Shown in pieces: positions 47,170 to 57,873 of a stretch of DNA of 64,000 nucleotides. This DNA is from Aaosphaeria pasadenensis. Lineage: Eukaryota; Ascomycota; Dothideomycetes; Pleosporales. The translations under genes were made by a program, and so were the position numbers. The DNA lies in contig JAKLMB010000001.1 in NCBI GenBank assembly GCA_022813625.1, positions 1,240,001 to 1,304,000 of the forward strand, given 5' to 3'. Each line of letters opens with the position of its first letter. Position 1 is the first letter of the stretch. The notes under the pieces are model-generated. The model was not told the DNA's origin and did not search any database. It worked only from the letters and a program-made list of their open reading frames with translations.

Positions 47170-48313
47170 AATGTTCTGATGGGACGATACGCGATTGGCG
47201 TAGGCGGTTCAGTCTGAAAAGAAAGATTGGTTTTGCTGAAAGTTTAAATTGGTCGAATGTCGTTTTTTATTTAATATGAATGAAAAGTCGCTCTTTTACT
47301 GGGATGAATGAGGTGCATCTAAGCAGATAGTCTCGTAAAGATAGTCAAGTACCATCTTGAGGTTGCTACAATCAAAAGCCATGTACTGAACCGACCGCTC
47401 CCACATCAATGCAAAGAACGTCACTGAACCACATCAAAGAACCGCAGCATTTCAATGAAGTCTCTAGTCATGCATATATATGTTCTCACAATTAAATCTT
47501 CACACGAACAGCCTTTCCAGTCGAGTGAACCGACGTGTTTGCAACTAACTCAATGCTCTACCCTCACAGTCCATTGCCTTACCCTCAATACAATTACTTT
47601 TCTTTGCACCTTTCCCCTACAACATACATACATCTTACCAAGTGAAGGAGGTGAAAGCGGTGAAGCAAGTGAAGGCGGTAAAGGCGGTAAAGGAAGGCGT
47701 TTGCTCGTACAGCTTCACTAACCTAACCTTACCACTATATAAGTTTCAACTTTCCTTTCCATCCTTCCTTTTCTCTTCCTTCACTCTCTACCTCGGAACT
47801 TTTCAGGCAGCCCTTACCCACCGAAGCTGTCCATCTATACGTCTTTCCTATCGGACACCTTCCTCACGCCGGCCGAGAGCTAATCGTCCTCCGGTATATT
47901 GCAATGCGCAAAAGATACGCCGTCATCGAGCTATCACCGCATCTGAAACACCTCACACTTCCTGAGGGCACCTAATTTGCTACTTCAACACTCTCGGTAC
48001 TATTCAGATTGTCTCAATCTCACCCTTCGTCGCAGGCAGAGGCTGCCAATGTCATCTATCTCGCGCAGATTGTGCAAGCCATCACCTCCCACGTTTCCTG
48101 AGGACACCAGAATTGAGGGTTAGACTAAAAGAGATTTCTCGGGAACCTTCTGCCAAACCTTGACACAACACCACGACCGCCACAGTCAACAGAGAAAGAC
48201 CGTTTTGTGCTGATTCTCGACGAAAAGGTATGTGAAGCCGTTCTGGACCCACTAGACTCTGGGCTCCGCTAATACCAGACCAGATCCTACCACTATCAAT
48301 CACCTCATTCAAT
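47170..48313. promoter_or_regulatory. Intergenic with a 9-bp tandem repeat upstream of the gene at 48314
   Basis: Between two plus-strand genes. Contains six phased 9-bp units of the GTGAAGGCG type at 47642-47695 and a pyrimidine-rich stretch (about 47720-47800) that could be part of a leader. No gene supported. Confidence 0.5.
47642..47695. repeat. 9-bp tandem repeat, six units
   Basis: Units read GTGAAGGAG, GTGAAAGCG, GTGAAGCAA, GTGAAGGCG, GTAAAGGCG and GTAAAGGAA, in exact register. Confidence 0.85.
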
Positions 48314-49555
48314 ATGAGTGACGTCCCAAAAATCGGTTCTGCGCCCAAGACGAGCTCGAAGAAACCTTCGAGCAGAGTTGGGAAGAGCCGAGAAGCACAC
48401 AAAGTCAGCAACAAGAAGATTCAGCGCACTAAAGGTGACCCGCAGAAGACTCGAAGCTTTGTGAAACTTGATTGCAGTGAAGGGGAACTCACAGCATATC
48501 TCGGCTATACTAATGTGGCACAACTCCGAAATCTTGCCTTATCGCCGTACGTATTGAAGTTTTACAATCACTTACTTGAAGATGACGATCCGCTGCGGAA
48601 GTATCAGGTCTTGGAGTTGCTTCGAGATTGCCCTGGGCTGTTCACAACTGACGACAAGCCATCAAGAGTGTTTCCATTTCAGGAGGATAAGAAACACATC
48701 GCCCATCGCCAGGCACTCAGCACTGCACAGATGGTTCGTGCCATCAGAAAAGGGGATTTTTCGCAAGCTATCGTCCAGACTACCCATTCGCGGTTTGAAG
48801 AGCTCACCAAGCTCAGGCCTCCACCTATTGACATGGCCGACTTGAGACTGCCAACGTTGGGCCCGCTAAAGAACCTAGGAGAGGACGATTTGGAGGCATA
48901 TAATAGAGCGCTCAACCTTCTTCGCTATATCCGGTATTCGACGAACAACTCAGTCTGGCCCAAGCGATTTGGGTCTCAAAATTGGGACAACGCCGTCACT
49001 GTCAAACCGTCCCATATCCCTGTATGGATGCGACCAGAGAAGACAGCTTCTTCAGAAAGCGCCTTTTTGGAAGATGTGGGCGAACCTACTGCAGAAGATG
49101 ACCAGGCCGGGCTGGGTAAAAGCCGACTAGTGGTCAAGATGATATGGCGCGTAGAAGCAATGGACGCAGAATCGCAGGCTTTCAGAGAGCACATCAAAGA
49201 GATGGATCCAGAGATCTCTTTACCAGGCACCATTCAGATGATCCACATGGAGCAATCGACCACCGAGGAGCAGTTCCGTGACTCCATACGGAACCAGTAC
49301 TCGATGCAGGAAATCAAGGCAGAGATCGACCACATCTGCCTGAGGTTGGATCCAGGTGAGAAGTCGGACCAGTTTTACAGCTTATCGAGCTCAAACTGGG
49401 CAGCTTTGAAGGAAATCTTGTGGAACGCCGCCTCTGCTAATGATGAACTTCCCTGCGACACTGCCCTTCCAAACGCCCTCTTCTACCTGTTCGTCAGAAA
49501 AAGCGATATTGGCGGTCCTATCGAGGAAGAAACCGAGGAAGAAAGGTCAGGATGA
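48314..49555 (+). CDS. Unrecognised 413-residue protein
   Basis: One uninterrupted frame from the ATG at 48314 (context CAATATGAG). I do not recognise a family. The N-terminal 50 residues are basic and Ser/Lys-rich (APKTSSKKPSSRVGKSREAH), then a folded-looking part starts around SFVKLDCSEGELTAYLGYTN and contains regularly spaced hydrophobic residues, aromatic patches (YIRYSTNNSVWPKRFGSQNW) and a charged helical segment (STTEEQFRDSIRNQYSMQEI). The C-terminus is Glu-rich. No signal peptide, membrane segment or catalytic motif is evident. It sits at the left border of the repeat-bearing 49.6-59.2 kb region. Confidence 0.75.
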   Translation: MSDVPKIGSAPKTSSKKPSSRVGKSREAHKVSNKKIQRTKGDPQKTRSFVKLDCSEGELTAYLGYTNVAQLRNLALSPYVLKFYNHLLEDDDPLRKYQVLELLRDCPGLFTTDDKPSRVFPFQEDKKHIAHRQALSTAQMVRAIRKGDFSQAIVQTTHSRFEELTKLRPPPIDMADLRLPTLGPLKNLGEDDLEAYNRALNLLRYIRYSTNNSVWPKRFGSQNWDNAVTVKPSHIPVWMRPEKTASSESAFLEDVGEPTAEDDQAGLGKSRLVVKMIWRVEAMDAESQAFREHIKEMDPEISLPGTIQMIHMEQSTTEEQFRDSIRNQYSMQEIKAEIDHICLRLDPGEKSDQFYSLSSSNWAALKEILWNAASANDELPCDTALPNALFYLFVRKSDIGGPIEEETEEERSG

Positions 49556-50200
49556 ATCACTTACCTATATCATGATTACAGGGGGTAGATAACGCGTGAG
49601 GGCTGGAACCGTTCAAGCCACCGAAGGGAGCTTCAATCCACTGAACCTATTGCAAAAGGTGGAAGAACGGAATGGCAAGCAAGGAGGACGCGGGTATCAG
49701 ACACTGGTTTATTCACTCGACTGGCTAAAGGGCAGATATCCTAAAAAGCAACTTTTCCCTTCATATCCACACATACAGATCTATCAGTAACTCACCTCGG
49801 AAGGAGAGGACTCCACACTGGTATGACAGGCACAAATGGTGCCCGCTGCCCTCTTATAGGTAGACAAGAATACCTAGGTATTCAGCTATTCTGCCTACTT
49901 TGGCTTACAACAGCTACTGTTCTAATAGATAGAATTCACAATCATACTGCCTACTTTCTCATCTACTTTATTCTTTATCTAGTTTACTAACTTTTAATTC
50001 TTCTCGTATAGGTACCTGGTTACAATACTCTAAAGCACCCCTGGAGTGATCTTGTACTTTAAGATATAGACTAAATAAAAGTAATATGTAGGCAGATCAG
50101 TAGATTAAGATAATACTTGGTAAAAATATAAATAAGTGTGCTGTATACAGAAAGTTTAATTATAAACCTATAGAAAAAAGCTCTTCTACACCGCAGTCAT
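49556..50200. other. AT-rich convergent spacer with repeat copy A
   Basis: Between the stop codons of the unknown protein and the DJ-1-like gene. Composition drops to AT-rich from about 49860. The right part is one of two copies of a 147-bp repeat (50038-50184). Confidence 0.6.
50038..50184 (+). repeat. 147-bp dispersed AT-rich repeat, copy A
   Basis: Aligns over its whole length with 58788-58934: both begin CCCTGGAG, share CTTTAAGATA, AGACTAAATAAAAG, ATAAATAAGTGT and AGTTTAATTATA, and end CTCT. Most differences are transitions. It ends 16 bp from the stop codon of the DJ-1-like gene on the opposite strand. Neither copy has clear terminal inverted repeats. Confidence 0.85.
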
Positions 50201-51009
50201 TTAGACAGCACCCCATCTCTCCGCGAACCGGTCATTCCCTGGATCCCTATTTCTCTCATACTCACTCGCATCTGCCAGCAGATCCGCCGTCTCCTTGCCA
50301 AACACCTCCTCCAACCAAGCGTAAATCATATCGATGCCCGCCGCGATGCCGGAGCTCGTCCAAATGTCGCCGTCCTTGACCCATCGCGCCTTAGGAACCC
50401 ATTCCACCTTCTCATTCTGCTCGCGGACCTGTTGAGAACACGAACACGTCAGAAAAACTCAATGACTCGGTTGGCTGTATCGGACGAACAGGTACGACGT
50501 CGAACATTGCCCAAAAAAGTAAAGTAGAAGGAAAACGAACGTACCCAAGAGAAAGCCTTCTTATTACTCGTGGCCCGCCTACCATCCAGCACACCACTCT
50601 TCGCCAAAATCGCACTCCCGGTACAGACCGTCAAGATCCACCTCAACGCACCCTTCTTCTCTTCGCCGCCACTACCCCACCTCTTCTGCAAGAACTCGAT
50701 TACCCCGTCGAGGTTCTCCTCCTTCCTCGATCCGGTTCCGCCGGGGATAATGAGCACCTCGATGTCGTCTGGCGCGTTGGCAAAGGTGTGCGTAGGGACG
50801 ATGGATTGTTGGCAGTTTGAGCCGGCCGCTTGGTGCAGGTGGTGGCGGGTGGAGACAGGGGAGAGGTCGTGGGCGAGGATGGAGAGATTGAGCGGGTGGG
50901 TTAGGGAGAGAATATTTAGGGCGTCGAGGGGTCCGGCGGCATCGAGGAGTTGGAAGCCAGGGAAGAGGACGACGCCGATGTTTTTGGGGAGGGGTTGGGC
51001 TTCGGACAT
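50201..51009 (-). CDS. DJ-1/PfpI family protein (class I glutamine amidotransferase-like fold)
   Basis: Two exons (51009-50545, 50428-50201; intron 116 nt) give 230 residues. The flavodoxin-like DJ-1/PfpI fold is shown by the first strand and loop IGVVLFPGFQLLDAAGPLDA, the segment IEVLIIPGGTGSR, and the nucleophile elbow ILTVCTGSAILAKSGVLDGR with Cys129. An aspartate in LLDAAGPLD (Asp23) and the cysteine are arranged as in isonitrile hydratase-like and regulator-like members, not as in proteases or Hsp31 glyoxalases, so hydrolysis of an isonitrile-type substrate is one possibility. The substrate cannot be deduced. No signal peptide. It is upstream-adjacent (823 bp) to a FAD oxidase on the same strand, but an operon-like link is not expected in a fungus. 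Confidence 0.9.
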
Positions 51010-51831
51010 TACGATGGTTGGAGTTCACTTGGTGGAATGATGTAGGTTCTGGTCCCCTGGGATGATATCTCTTTCTATGGGTGTTATGGGTAGTTGGTGG
51101 GGTAGTTGAGTTGGTAGGACTGCTCGTCGCTGCCGTTGGTATTGGTCGTCGTATGAAGCTACGTAGTTAATTAGGTGCTTAAGAAATCACCTCAATTCGA
51201 TGGGAGGGAGCAAATTGAGTCCGGCCAACTTGTGGATGGTATTTATATCTATATCACCAACACCTAAGAGTAAATCTGGGGAAAGTCACATGGAAGCCTA
51301 TCACGAGAATAACGCTAATGAGCTAGTTAGAAATATCAGAATTATGACATCCGCCCGTCAATTCCATAATAGTATTACTCGTAATCATCTAGAAATTTCG
51401 CAAAGCAAGCATTGTTACTACACGCCGTAAACGGAGCTTGGAGCGAATCAGGAATCGTTTTCCCCGCATCGTCTGCGGCATCGGTCTTTTCTGCTGATTA
51501 CTTGCGCATCACGGGCGCGCCTGTGCTTGACCTTGTCAAACAGCAAACATATCATGAGGTCTACGTACGTATTGGAGTTTTCCACGGCCGGGAAATTGAT
51601 ACGATTTGGTGAGACGTGGGGAAATTCAATGATTTCAAAGCAGTACTACTTGAACCTTGGCAGAGCGAGGTGTAGGAGGATCGGGGAATTATCACAACTG
51701 GGGAGCAAAAGAACGTCACTGAAGTAAAGTCTACATATCTCCGTGTCATCAAGGGTAGTATAGGTTCTAAATATCTATTGCGACTCGCTCCAAGAACAGG
51801 ACCATCTGAAAGTATTTGCGTAACAATGCGA
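51010..51831. promoter_or_regulatory. Intergenic upstream of the DJ-1-like gene
   Basis: Holds the DJ-1-like promoter (left part) and the 3' flank of the FAD oxidase gene (right part). No gene or repeat seen. Confidence 0.5.
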
Positions 51832-53292
51832 TCAGACCAGATCATTGACACGAACACCTTTGACCGCAGGCAAAAGTCTTGCCTGTGCCATTCTTTCCTT
51901 GGTCAAAATATAATTCTTAGGCAAATCACCCTTCTTGACCAGCTCTTCTTGTAACAGCGAGACATCCTCTCCAGCTGCGTCTGCAAGTACCATGTCTGCA
52001 ATGGCCTTTCCGCATAGCGTACCATTCGGCATCCCATGTCCAGTATACCCTCCGCAAAGCCAAAGTCCTTGCCGATCCGGAAGTTCGCCAACCCAGGGAA
52101 AATTGTCTCTGGAATAGCCCATGATACCCGTCCATTCATGAGTGGCTTTCAATTCCTTCAAGCCCTCCGTCTCACCGTCAAGTTCAAGCAACTTGAGGAG
52201 ACCTTCGCGTAGATAAGCAGCTGATCCTTCGTCGATCACGGTGTCGTCTGAGACGCCCACTCTGGGGTATAGAGCAGTTCCGCGGCCGCCGCCAAACATA
52301 AGATGACCGGCCGGATTGGGAACATCCTCAAAAGGACGTTGGATCAAGTAATCATCGTTCACCGGCTGGTCGAATGGTCCAAACATGCCGTGAGATTCTG
52401 CGAGGCGGGTTGAATTCTTGGGTGGGAGAAGAGACGACATCTCTCCACGGGCGGGCACAATGAGATCGGCGAATTGAGGTAGGAGAGCGGAGGTGTAGCC
52501 GTTGGTGGCTAGAATGACTGTTTTTGCGCTGATAAGGCCGCGTTCTGTGTGAAGTGTGTGCTTCCCTTCTGCGGATGTGACTTTGGTCACAGGAGTAAGT
52601 GTTTGGAGGTTGAGCTTTCCATCTTTGACGAGCTTCTCCAATACGTGCGCCACAAGCTTGTATGGCCATAGACTGGCAGCTCCTTGGGTGATGGTGAGAC
52701 CAGCACAGTCTGGATTCACGCGGTGCTTTCTTATCTCGTCCTTGTCTTTTATAACTTCTATCGTAGCCGCCACTTCTGGCGCAACCTTTTTCAGATATTC
52801 TATCTCCTTCTCGGCCTCCTCTAAGATGTCTTCTGTCCAGTAGGAGTGACAGGCAGGCAGTGTGCGCCATTCGCAAGCTACGTTGTGCTCATCGATGTAG
52901 GATTTGACAGCGTCGACGTTTTTGATCTCGAAGGCCGCTACATCGGCGCCGCGACTCACAAGGAGTGGTTGGCAATGGCCACCATTCTAAATCAAAACAT
53001 TACCACTGAAGATGTGAATGGAATCGTCTGTTGCTAGACTTACCCTGCCGGTGGCGCCCCAGCAAGCCTCTCTGGCTTCTAGGAGCACAATGCTCCTCCC
53101 TTTGCACCTCTTATCTTCTGCGAGGTATCTCGCAGCTGAGCTACCAGTGATGCCACTTCCAACAATGATAATGTCTGCCTCGGATGGGAGAGCATCCGTT
53201 GTTCGATGGCCCAGCAGGAACTCGTTCGGTTCGCTATGCCAGAAGGATTGCGTCGACTCAGGCGTCGGGATATTGGCGCTTGCGATCCTCAT
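51832..53292 (-). CDS. FAD-dependent oxidoreductase, DAO/OrdL-like
   Basis: Two exons (53292-53044, 52986-51832; intron 57 nt) give 467 residues. The protein belongs to the D-amino-acid-oxidase-like FAD family. The Rossmann dinucleotide motif is IIIVGSGITGSSAARYLAE (about residues 41-59), followed by an acidic LLEAREACWGATGR and NGGHC, the usual ATGRNGG segment near the flavin, which here spans the intron. The substrate-domain and second FAD-contact parts are GLTITQGAASLWPYKL, VILATNGYTSALLPQ and the C-terminal GLWLCGGYTGHGMPNGTLCG. The overall order matches gamma-glutamylputrescine oxidase/OrdL-type enzymes that oxidise amines or N-methyl amino acids, but the substrate is unassigned. No signal peptide; the C-terminus (RVNDLV) is not a peroxisomal signal. 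Confidence 0.93.
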
Positions 53293-54943
53293 GGTTTAAA
53301 CGAGGCTTGAAGGTTTACTATTCTAAGTTGGAGCACAACGGTACTGGTACTGGGAATAAGCTACATATAGTAGCTCCAGAGCTCTGATCGGAATAAGAGG
53401 TCCCTAAGGGTCGGTATTCGGAATGAAGATCGGCCACGAGGTCGAATATGAAGACAACCGTGCAACTACACAGTACTAGCTCGTTGCCTAAATGAATTTA
53501 AGCCACGGGATGGCGTCTGGCTATCCTCTATGAGTCCACTGGGTATGATGGAGGAGCTGTAACGGTCGGTATAGCTGGGTCTAAACCTAGGGTATGCCGA
53601 TTCCCTTAGGAAGCGTAGCGGGGCCCGCTATGACGAGACGCGAAGAGAGGAGGGAGGATTACGGAGCTGCTGCGAGGTGGGTCGACACCCGTCTGATAAC
53701 AATCGAACATGATGATTGTTCCTTCACGTTTTGGGAATTTATACTGACGTTCTGAATTGGCGGTCTGTAACATTGCGAAAAGGATCGGGAGATGTGCAGA
53801 GATATTGGAACACAATATGGACATCGAGGTGCTCTACTAGCACAGTCACAGCGCAAGGCGTGCAGTGAGGTGCTCGTACCTGGCAGCAGTACGCCTCTTG
53901 GCGCCACGGGGCTACACGCCGACATCGTCGACTGGCAATTTGTACTAAGTGGAGAAACAAGAGAATTATTACTATTACATGACACGAGGATCTAGATTGA
54001 TTAGATCTTTGAGTATCGGTCCAGTGTCACGTCCAAGAAAGACCCTGTCTTGTGCTGTCACTGGAACGGAGCTCTCAGCCTAAGGGGGAAGTCGGAAATA
54101 GCCCTAGGAAGGCTCGTGAGGCTATTTAATTGACTACAGAGACACTTCAGAGGGCAGAATAACATTATAGTAAAAACACTTCTTAAGGCTTCGCAATATT
54201 GCTATTAAATTTAAATACTAAATGCTATAATATTATTTACTGGATACAACGGTGCTTGGGTGGTGATCATAACAATAGTGGGTGGCCAGGACTATTTCCG
54301 ACTTCCCCCTTAGGTTGAGAGCGGAGTTGACTAGAATGTGTGACCGAAGGACAGATTAGTAAGGGGGCAGTGCTCGAGGAGAGTCAAAACCATTAAAGCG
54401 AGCCATCATCTCCCTAAGACACGCAATATTCACATCGCAGTACACAGTGCAGCTGCTGTCAGTGATCCTCATCACGTGGTCAGCATTTCAAACATATGGA
54501 GCAAGTCTACAAAAGGTCATATCATATGGTCTCTCAAAGCCACATCAAGTCACTAGGCATAGAAGGTCTTCATTTAGAGCAGACTTCGCAACAACATTGA
54601 TTTCGCAGCGACCGAAAAGCTAATCTGATGCTAATATACAAGACCTAGAAAATGATCGATAGCGATATACAACATGCTATAAGAAAGAGAATGGTCATGC
54701 AAAAGCCCTGCATCATGGCGGGCTTTCATCGAATTCGTACCAGCGATAGGCAATTTTGAATGCACTCATTACGTCCACATCCATCGTCGTTAAAAAGATC
54801 GTAAAGGAAAGCAAAGTGTTGTTGCTTGGGTATCTCTCAGCGGACCATGGGGACACTCCGTCAAGAAGTGGGATGCCTTCCAGCAGGCAATCTGGCCCGA
54901 CACAGCGAGATCGATCACGGATCGTCTCGCGTCATGACTTCGT
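53293..54943. other. Intergenic containing a MITE-like element
   Basis: Between the FAD oxidase start (minus) and the 3' end of the next minus gene. Apart from the inverted-repeat element at 54072-54321 there is no supported gene. The short perfect inverted repeat TAGCGGG/CCCGCTA lies near 53616-53631. Confidence 0.55.
54067..54326. mobile_element. MITE-like non-autonomous DNA element with 34-bp TIRs and 5-bp target duplication
   Basis: The element proper is 54072-54321 (250 bp). Its left end reads CTCTCAGCCTAAGGGGG and continues GAAGTCGGAAATAGCCCT; the right end is the reverse complement of the same 34 bases with two transition differences. The flanking pentamers are identical, CGGAG at 54067-54071 and at 54322-54326, which is the direct repeat expected of a target-site duplication. 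The interior is AT-rich and non-coding, so mobilisation would need a transposase from elsewhere. A 5-bp duplication does not match the Tc1/mariner TA target, so the superfamily is unassigned. Confidence 0.85.
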
Positions 54944-55483
54944 TCACGACTTCCTACCAAGGTGGAGGATGTCCTTTGCAGTCTCCGTAACCGAGAAGCC
55001 GTTGAACAGCCAGTCGTTGGAATGACGCCCGCGCCATGGGTCACTTCCAGACGTACTCCTCCGCCCAACCGCTTCGAGGTTCGGTCGAGTTGGCTTCACC
55101 TCGATAGCAGACGACTGGCTGGCGCTCGATGCATGTCGTCGCTGCTGGGTTGACGTGGTGGGAGAGATTGGGCTCGAGGGTAGTGCGGTAGTGGTGCTGG
55201 GTGGGAAGTTCTCGGGCGGGAGCATCATGGGAGACTTGGACCGATTGCGAGCGGAAGCACCCCTCGAGCGACTCCGTGACCTTCCCCTTCGCATGCGTCC
55301 CGCAATAGCACCGAAGAATGATTCCTCCGTTGGGGATGCTGCGTGGCTGCGATTGAAGACAGTTGGCGAAGCCATGTCTGAAGCAGGAGATTGTGGCCCA
55401 GAGCCCAACGACTTCTGGGAGCCAGAGGTGGATGTGCGGATTGGCGGCGGGGGCTGAAAGTGGGAGCTGCGGTGAGCTGACAT
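54944..55483 (-). CDS. Short conserved fungal protein with C-terminal WLFNGFS motif
   Basis: A single exon encodes 179 residues. Function unknown. The first 140 residues are Ser/Pro-rich and probably disordered, with an Arg/Ser block (MRRGRSRSRSRGASARNRSK, about residues 63-82) and SP sites. The C-terminal 30 residues look like the conserved core: DPWRGRHSNDWLFNGFSVTE followed by TAKDILHLGRKS at the very end, which could be an amphipathic interaction helix. I recall similar short proteins in other filamentous ascomycetes but cannot name a role. No signal peptide. The RS block could be a nuclear or RNA-related signal, or a set of phosphorylation sites. Confidence 0.75.
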   Translation of the reverse strand: MSAHRSSHFQPPPPIRTSTSGSQKSLGSGPQSPASDMASPTVFNRSHAASPTEESFFGAIAGRMRRGRSRSRSRGASARNRSKSPMMLPPENFPPSTTTALPSSPISPTTSTQQRRHASSASQSSAIEVKPTRPNLEAVGRRSTSGSDPWRGRHSNDWLFNGFSVTETAKDILHLGRKS

Positions 55484-57751
55484 GGTTGCGGATGATCTAC
55501 TGGATTGATCGAGGTGGGGTAGTTGGACGAGCTGGTATGGGGAGCAGCTGGGGCGTGGAGGTCAGGAAGCTCCAAAGCTCAGACGAAGTAGGATCTTTGA
55601 AGGCAGTTTGATTGTGAGCCTGAGGGGAAGAGGGATGCAGGTGGGCGTAGAGTAGTTCAAATAGTCTGCAGGATTATAGGAGTGTCAATAGGAATTGGGA
55701 TGTCTAGACTTTGGGGACAGATTTGCGGCTCTCCTCATCTCGTGCTTTGGTCATGGCTTCGCCTTATGTATCAATCAATGCGAAGGAAGGATTGGCATGC
55801 AGGGTTGCGGACAAACCATCCAGCCAGGCCGAAGCTGGTGTTACAGCCATGGACAGAGTACACAGTAGCAGATAACGAGAAATTGCCTGGCAGGTCAGTA
55901 CAGTACATCCACAGTACAATACAATAATACAATACAAAAGAGTCACGACTCACAGACCCACAACAAACTTGGCGCATATACATTCCCCGAAAGGGTGTCG
56001 GTGAGCCCTACGGAGGTGCATCCAATCAACGAGGTCGCAGGCTGGTGTGGACACGCAAACTGGTGGTGGGAGTGGTCTGCCACAGTTCTCCACCCAAAGC
56101 GTTCACCGACTCCAGACCTGCACGAGACGACGCCAGGCGAGAGTAGTGACCTTTCTTGGTCTGCATACCAAATGTACGAGTACTGTAACTCCATGGCGGG
56201 GCGGCAGCTAATGGGTCAAACTCTCTGCAAAGCGACGTAAAGAGGTCGCAAGACAACTGCAAAGACAGCGCATCCAGCCGAGAATTAGAGACCTGGAGCT
56301 AGAACCGCCATGGCCTCGACCTGCCTTACAGATGTAACAACACAGAGTGATCCAAGAGTGTCACTACCTACGGTGACAATCGGCCCCAATCACAGTGCAT
56401 GCAGCATATCACACATCCCGCCGAGGTTGCTGCCTTGCGATATGAAGCGTGGCCTTGATTGTTTGTGTACCCGTTCCATCTCTCCTCCCCTCGCTTGGGA
56501 AATCAAACATCACGCCGATGCCCGTCATTCCAGATCACAAGATACCTGTTTCTCCGTTGTTTGTTCATGCGAATCGACGGAGTTTCGCTTGCTTCGTTCG
56601 ATTTCTTCGCATCAACACAACCCCCTTCAATTCAAGGTCGTCTGTGCCACAGTCAATGTCAGCTTTCGAAACAATGTTTCGAAACTCTTGTAATCACATT
56701 TATGCCGTCACCAGTAATCGAAACAAGCCAGATGGTAACTTCCCGCCGATCGCACGGAAGATCCGTCTTCCATGAAGTAATCATTGAGAGTCGGCTGTCC
56801 ATCACTCGGAGCGCGCCGTGAGAGGCGGTCGGTTTCCCCGGCCAGGTTTGGTTTTCGTCGCAGCCGAGCTAACAGACGGTACGCGCAGTCATGACGATCA
56901 GATGCATGATTGAGCAATTGCTGTTTGCTCTCTCGCGCAAGATGCATTCCACGCGTAGGACAATGCGCGCATAGGTCTACATCATTGGGCAGCTTTGGCA
57001 TTGTTGGTACTCCGACACGCACTGAGAATGGCTTTCGCGGCTGCCTCTTGTTTCGCATGAATTTGGCGGAAATCGGGGAATTATCCGATGGATCCTACAA
57101 TGAGATACCGAAACAGGTGCAAGGCTGACTGGCGTATCGTGCCGCGCTCTCTACTTTCGCGGGATGACTCGAGAACGATGGACTGTTCGGGTCGGTGCTG
57201 TGACAGGCTGCCAATAGAATATGACATAACCAACTCTACCTCACTCAGTCCTTGTTTAGCTGGGCACCTCCAGCGGAGAATGAATAAATTTCCATGTATT
57301 CATGTTTGATCCGATTTCTCATTCTCTTGGATAGCGTTGTTGCTGCTTGATGTACAGAGGGTTGGTGGCCCCATGCTAGTATTTTATGCCTACAACAGTG
57401 TCTGAGCGAGGTTTATCGCAAGCAGTTAAGATTGTTTACTGGCTACAGTACATTCCTAAGTACCTATGTATACATCTGTGCCTCTGTCTCGTAGATGCTC
57501 GTAAGAAAATAGTGCTGTTCGTGAATGTAGCTATGCCTGAATAGGTAAGTGGTAGAAACAAGGATGGTTGATTGATTGATTCTTGGCACAGCAGGCCCGA
57601 TTGTGGAGCTTCACGGCCTGTTCCAAAGCAGGAGTGGCAGAGTGCCTCCCTCAGCACGTTGGGGTGAGTCAAGGAAAAGAAGATGCACAAAGACATTATT
57701 TGGGGTATATATTTGATTGATTTCATGACCATTTCATCAAACAAGCAATTA
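55484..57751. other. 2.3-kb intergenic region
   Basis: Between the start of the short conserved protein (minus) and the tRNA. The promoter of the former is expected near 55484-56000. Frames at 56310-56821 overlap in three registers and show no family resemblance. Nothing further supported. Confidence 0.5.
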
Positions 57752-57854
57752 GCATTGTTGGTCCAACGGTAGGATAATTGCCTTCCATGAGATTACCTAA
57801 TCAGTGATCACGTGACTTAAGCAATTGGCTCGGGTTCGACTCCCGGACAATGCA
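57752..57854 (+). tRNA. tRNA-Gly(UCC): tRNA-Gly (anticodon UCC) with a 32-nt intron
   Basis: All arms fold: acceptor GCATTGT (57752-57758) with ACAATGC (57847-57853) and discriminator A57854; D arm GTCC/GGAT around loop AACGGTA; anticodon stem ATTGC (57777-57781) with GCAAT (57821-57825); T arm TCGGG/CCCGG around TTCGACT. The anticodon TCC is at 57784-57786, reading GGA codons. The intron interrupts after position 37, at about 57788-57819, the canonical place for nuclear tRNA introns. A run of six T residues at 57868-57873 is a good RNA polymerase III terminator. Confidence 0.92.
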
Positions 57855-57867
57855 ATAGCCGTCTTTC

Positions 57868-57873
57868 TTTTTT
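57868..57873 (+). terminator. RNA polymerase III T-run terminator
   Basis: Six consecutive T residues 14 bases after the end of the tRNA-Gly gene. Confidence 0.75.
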
